Notes under the pieces: generated by a model
The model's database searches: none
What the model was told of the DNA's origin: nothing
The model's input: the letters and a program-made list of their open reading frames with translations, nothing else
NCBI RefSeq assembly: GCF_016592555.1
Contig: NZ_AP014546.1
Location: 62,001-126,000, forward strand
Direction: 5' to 3'
Origin: Neptunomonas japonica JAMM 1380
Lineage (GTDB): Bacteria > Pseudomonadota > Gammaproteobacteria > Pseudomonadales > Balneatricaceae
Length of the DNA: 64,000 nt
Shown here: piece after piece, positions 63,943 through 64,000 of the stretch
Layout of the letters: each line of letters begins with the position of its first letter
Numbering within the stretch: position 1 is the stretch's first letter
Made by a program: the position numbers and the translations under genes

Positions 63943-64000
63943 AAACAATGACCTTTTATCAAATGTAAATCTGGCTTATGCCGGAAGTAGTGAACAATGG

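Noticed and set aside
1..64000. CRISPR arrays, insertion sequences, prophage or integron features
   Set aside because: No regularly spaced repeats, transposase, integrase or phage structural genes were seen.

Overview
The window reads as chromosomal DNA of a marine, Oceanospirillales-type gammaproteobacterium (Neptuniibacter, Amphritea or Marinomonas-like). This is inferred from moderate GC, PqqA and Erc-type genes close to those of Pseudomonas, a bd-type oxidase and a large c-di-GMP gene load; no rRNA or taxonomic marker is present, so the genus is a guess. I see no insertion sequence, prophage, integron or CRISPR array.

Layout. 1-4.3 kb: zur and znuA, divergent around two Zur boxes, two identical tRNA-Leu(CAG) genes, a 41-residue membrane peptide, a HAD phosphatase and a membrane-anchored protein with an EF-hand-like loop. 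4.4-9.7 kb: the PQQ operon pqqABCDE plus pqqH. 9.7-14.2 kb: a cell-wall M23 peptidase, a gamma-glutamylcyclotransferase-fold protein, a DUF808 protein and a porin. 14.5-22.5 kb: regulation of PQQ-dependent alcohol oxidation (ErcA, ErcS, a FIST-domain NosP-like sensor, its NahK-like hybrid kinase, an ErbR/AgmR-type response regulator, a PQQ-associated rhodanese). 22.7-26.3 kb: ordinary genes (LysE exporter, WYL regulator, GT39 glycosyltransferase). 26.3-39.1 kb: the quinoprotein catabolic cluster: an ABC system with its beta-propeller and binding protein, a ligand-free cupredoxin-like protein, cytochrome c550 (PedF), a MxaJ/PedG-like protein, a SoxYZ-like carrier, a zinc metallohydrolase, a PQQ alcohol dehydrogenase with a lanthanide-type Asp-Tyr-Asp site (PedH-like), a LysR regulator and an ExaC/PedI-type aldehyde dehydrogenase. 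39.2-56 kb: signalling, with four c-di-GMP enzymes, a CheC phosphatase/CheY pair, an Aer-like chemoreceptor, plus ycjX-ycjF and two small membrane proteins. 56.2-64 kb: the cytochrome bd module cydDC, cydX, cydB, cydA with a sigma-54 activator.

How it fits together. Alcohols would be oxidised in the periplasm by the PQQ dehydrogenase, with PQQ made by pqqABCDE, electrons passed to c550, and the aldehyde finished in the cytoplasm by the NAD-dependent dehydrogenase. The strongest new observation is a 32-bp sequence element that lies in front of pqqA, the c550 gene and the aldehyde dehydrogenase, each time 25-26 nt upstream of a -10-like hexamer, with weaker copies in front of the dehydrogenase, the cupredoxin-like gene and the NosP-like gene. 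It is a good candidate for the binding site of the ErbR/AgmR-type regulator encoded in the same window and would tie the scattered operons into one regulon. A second theme is nitric oxide and oxygen: a NosP/NahK-like NO-sensing pair sits inside the alcohol cluster, and a bd oxidase and several c-di-GMP enzymes follow.
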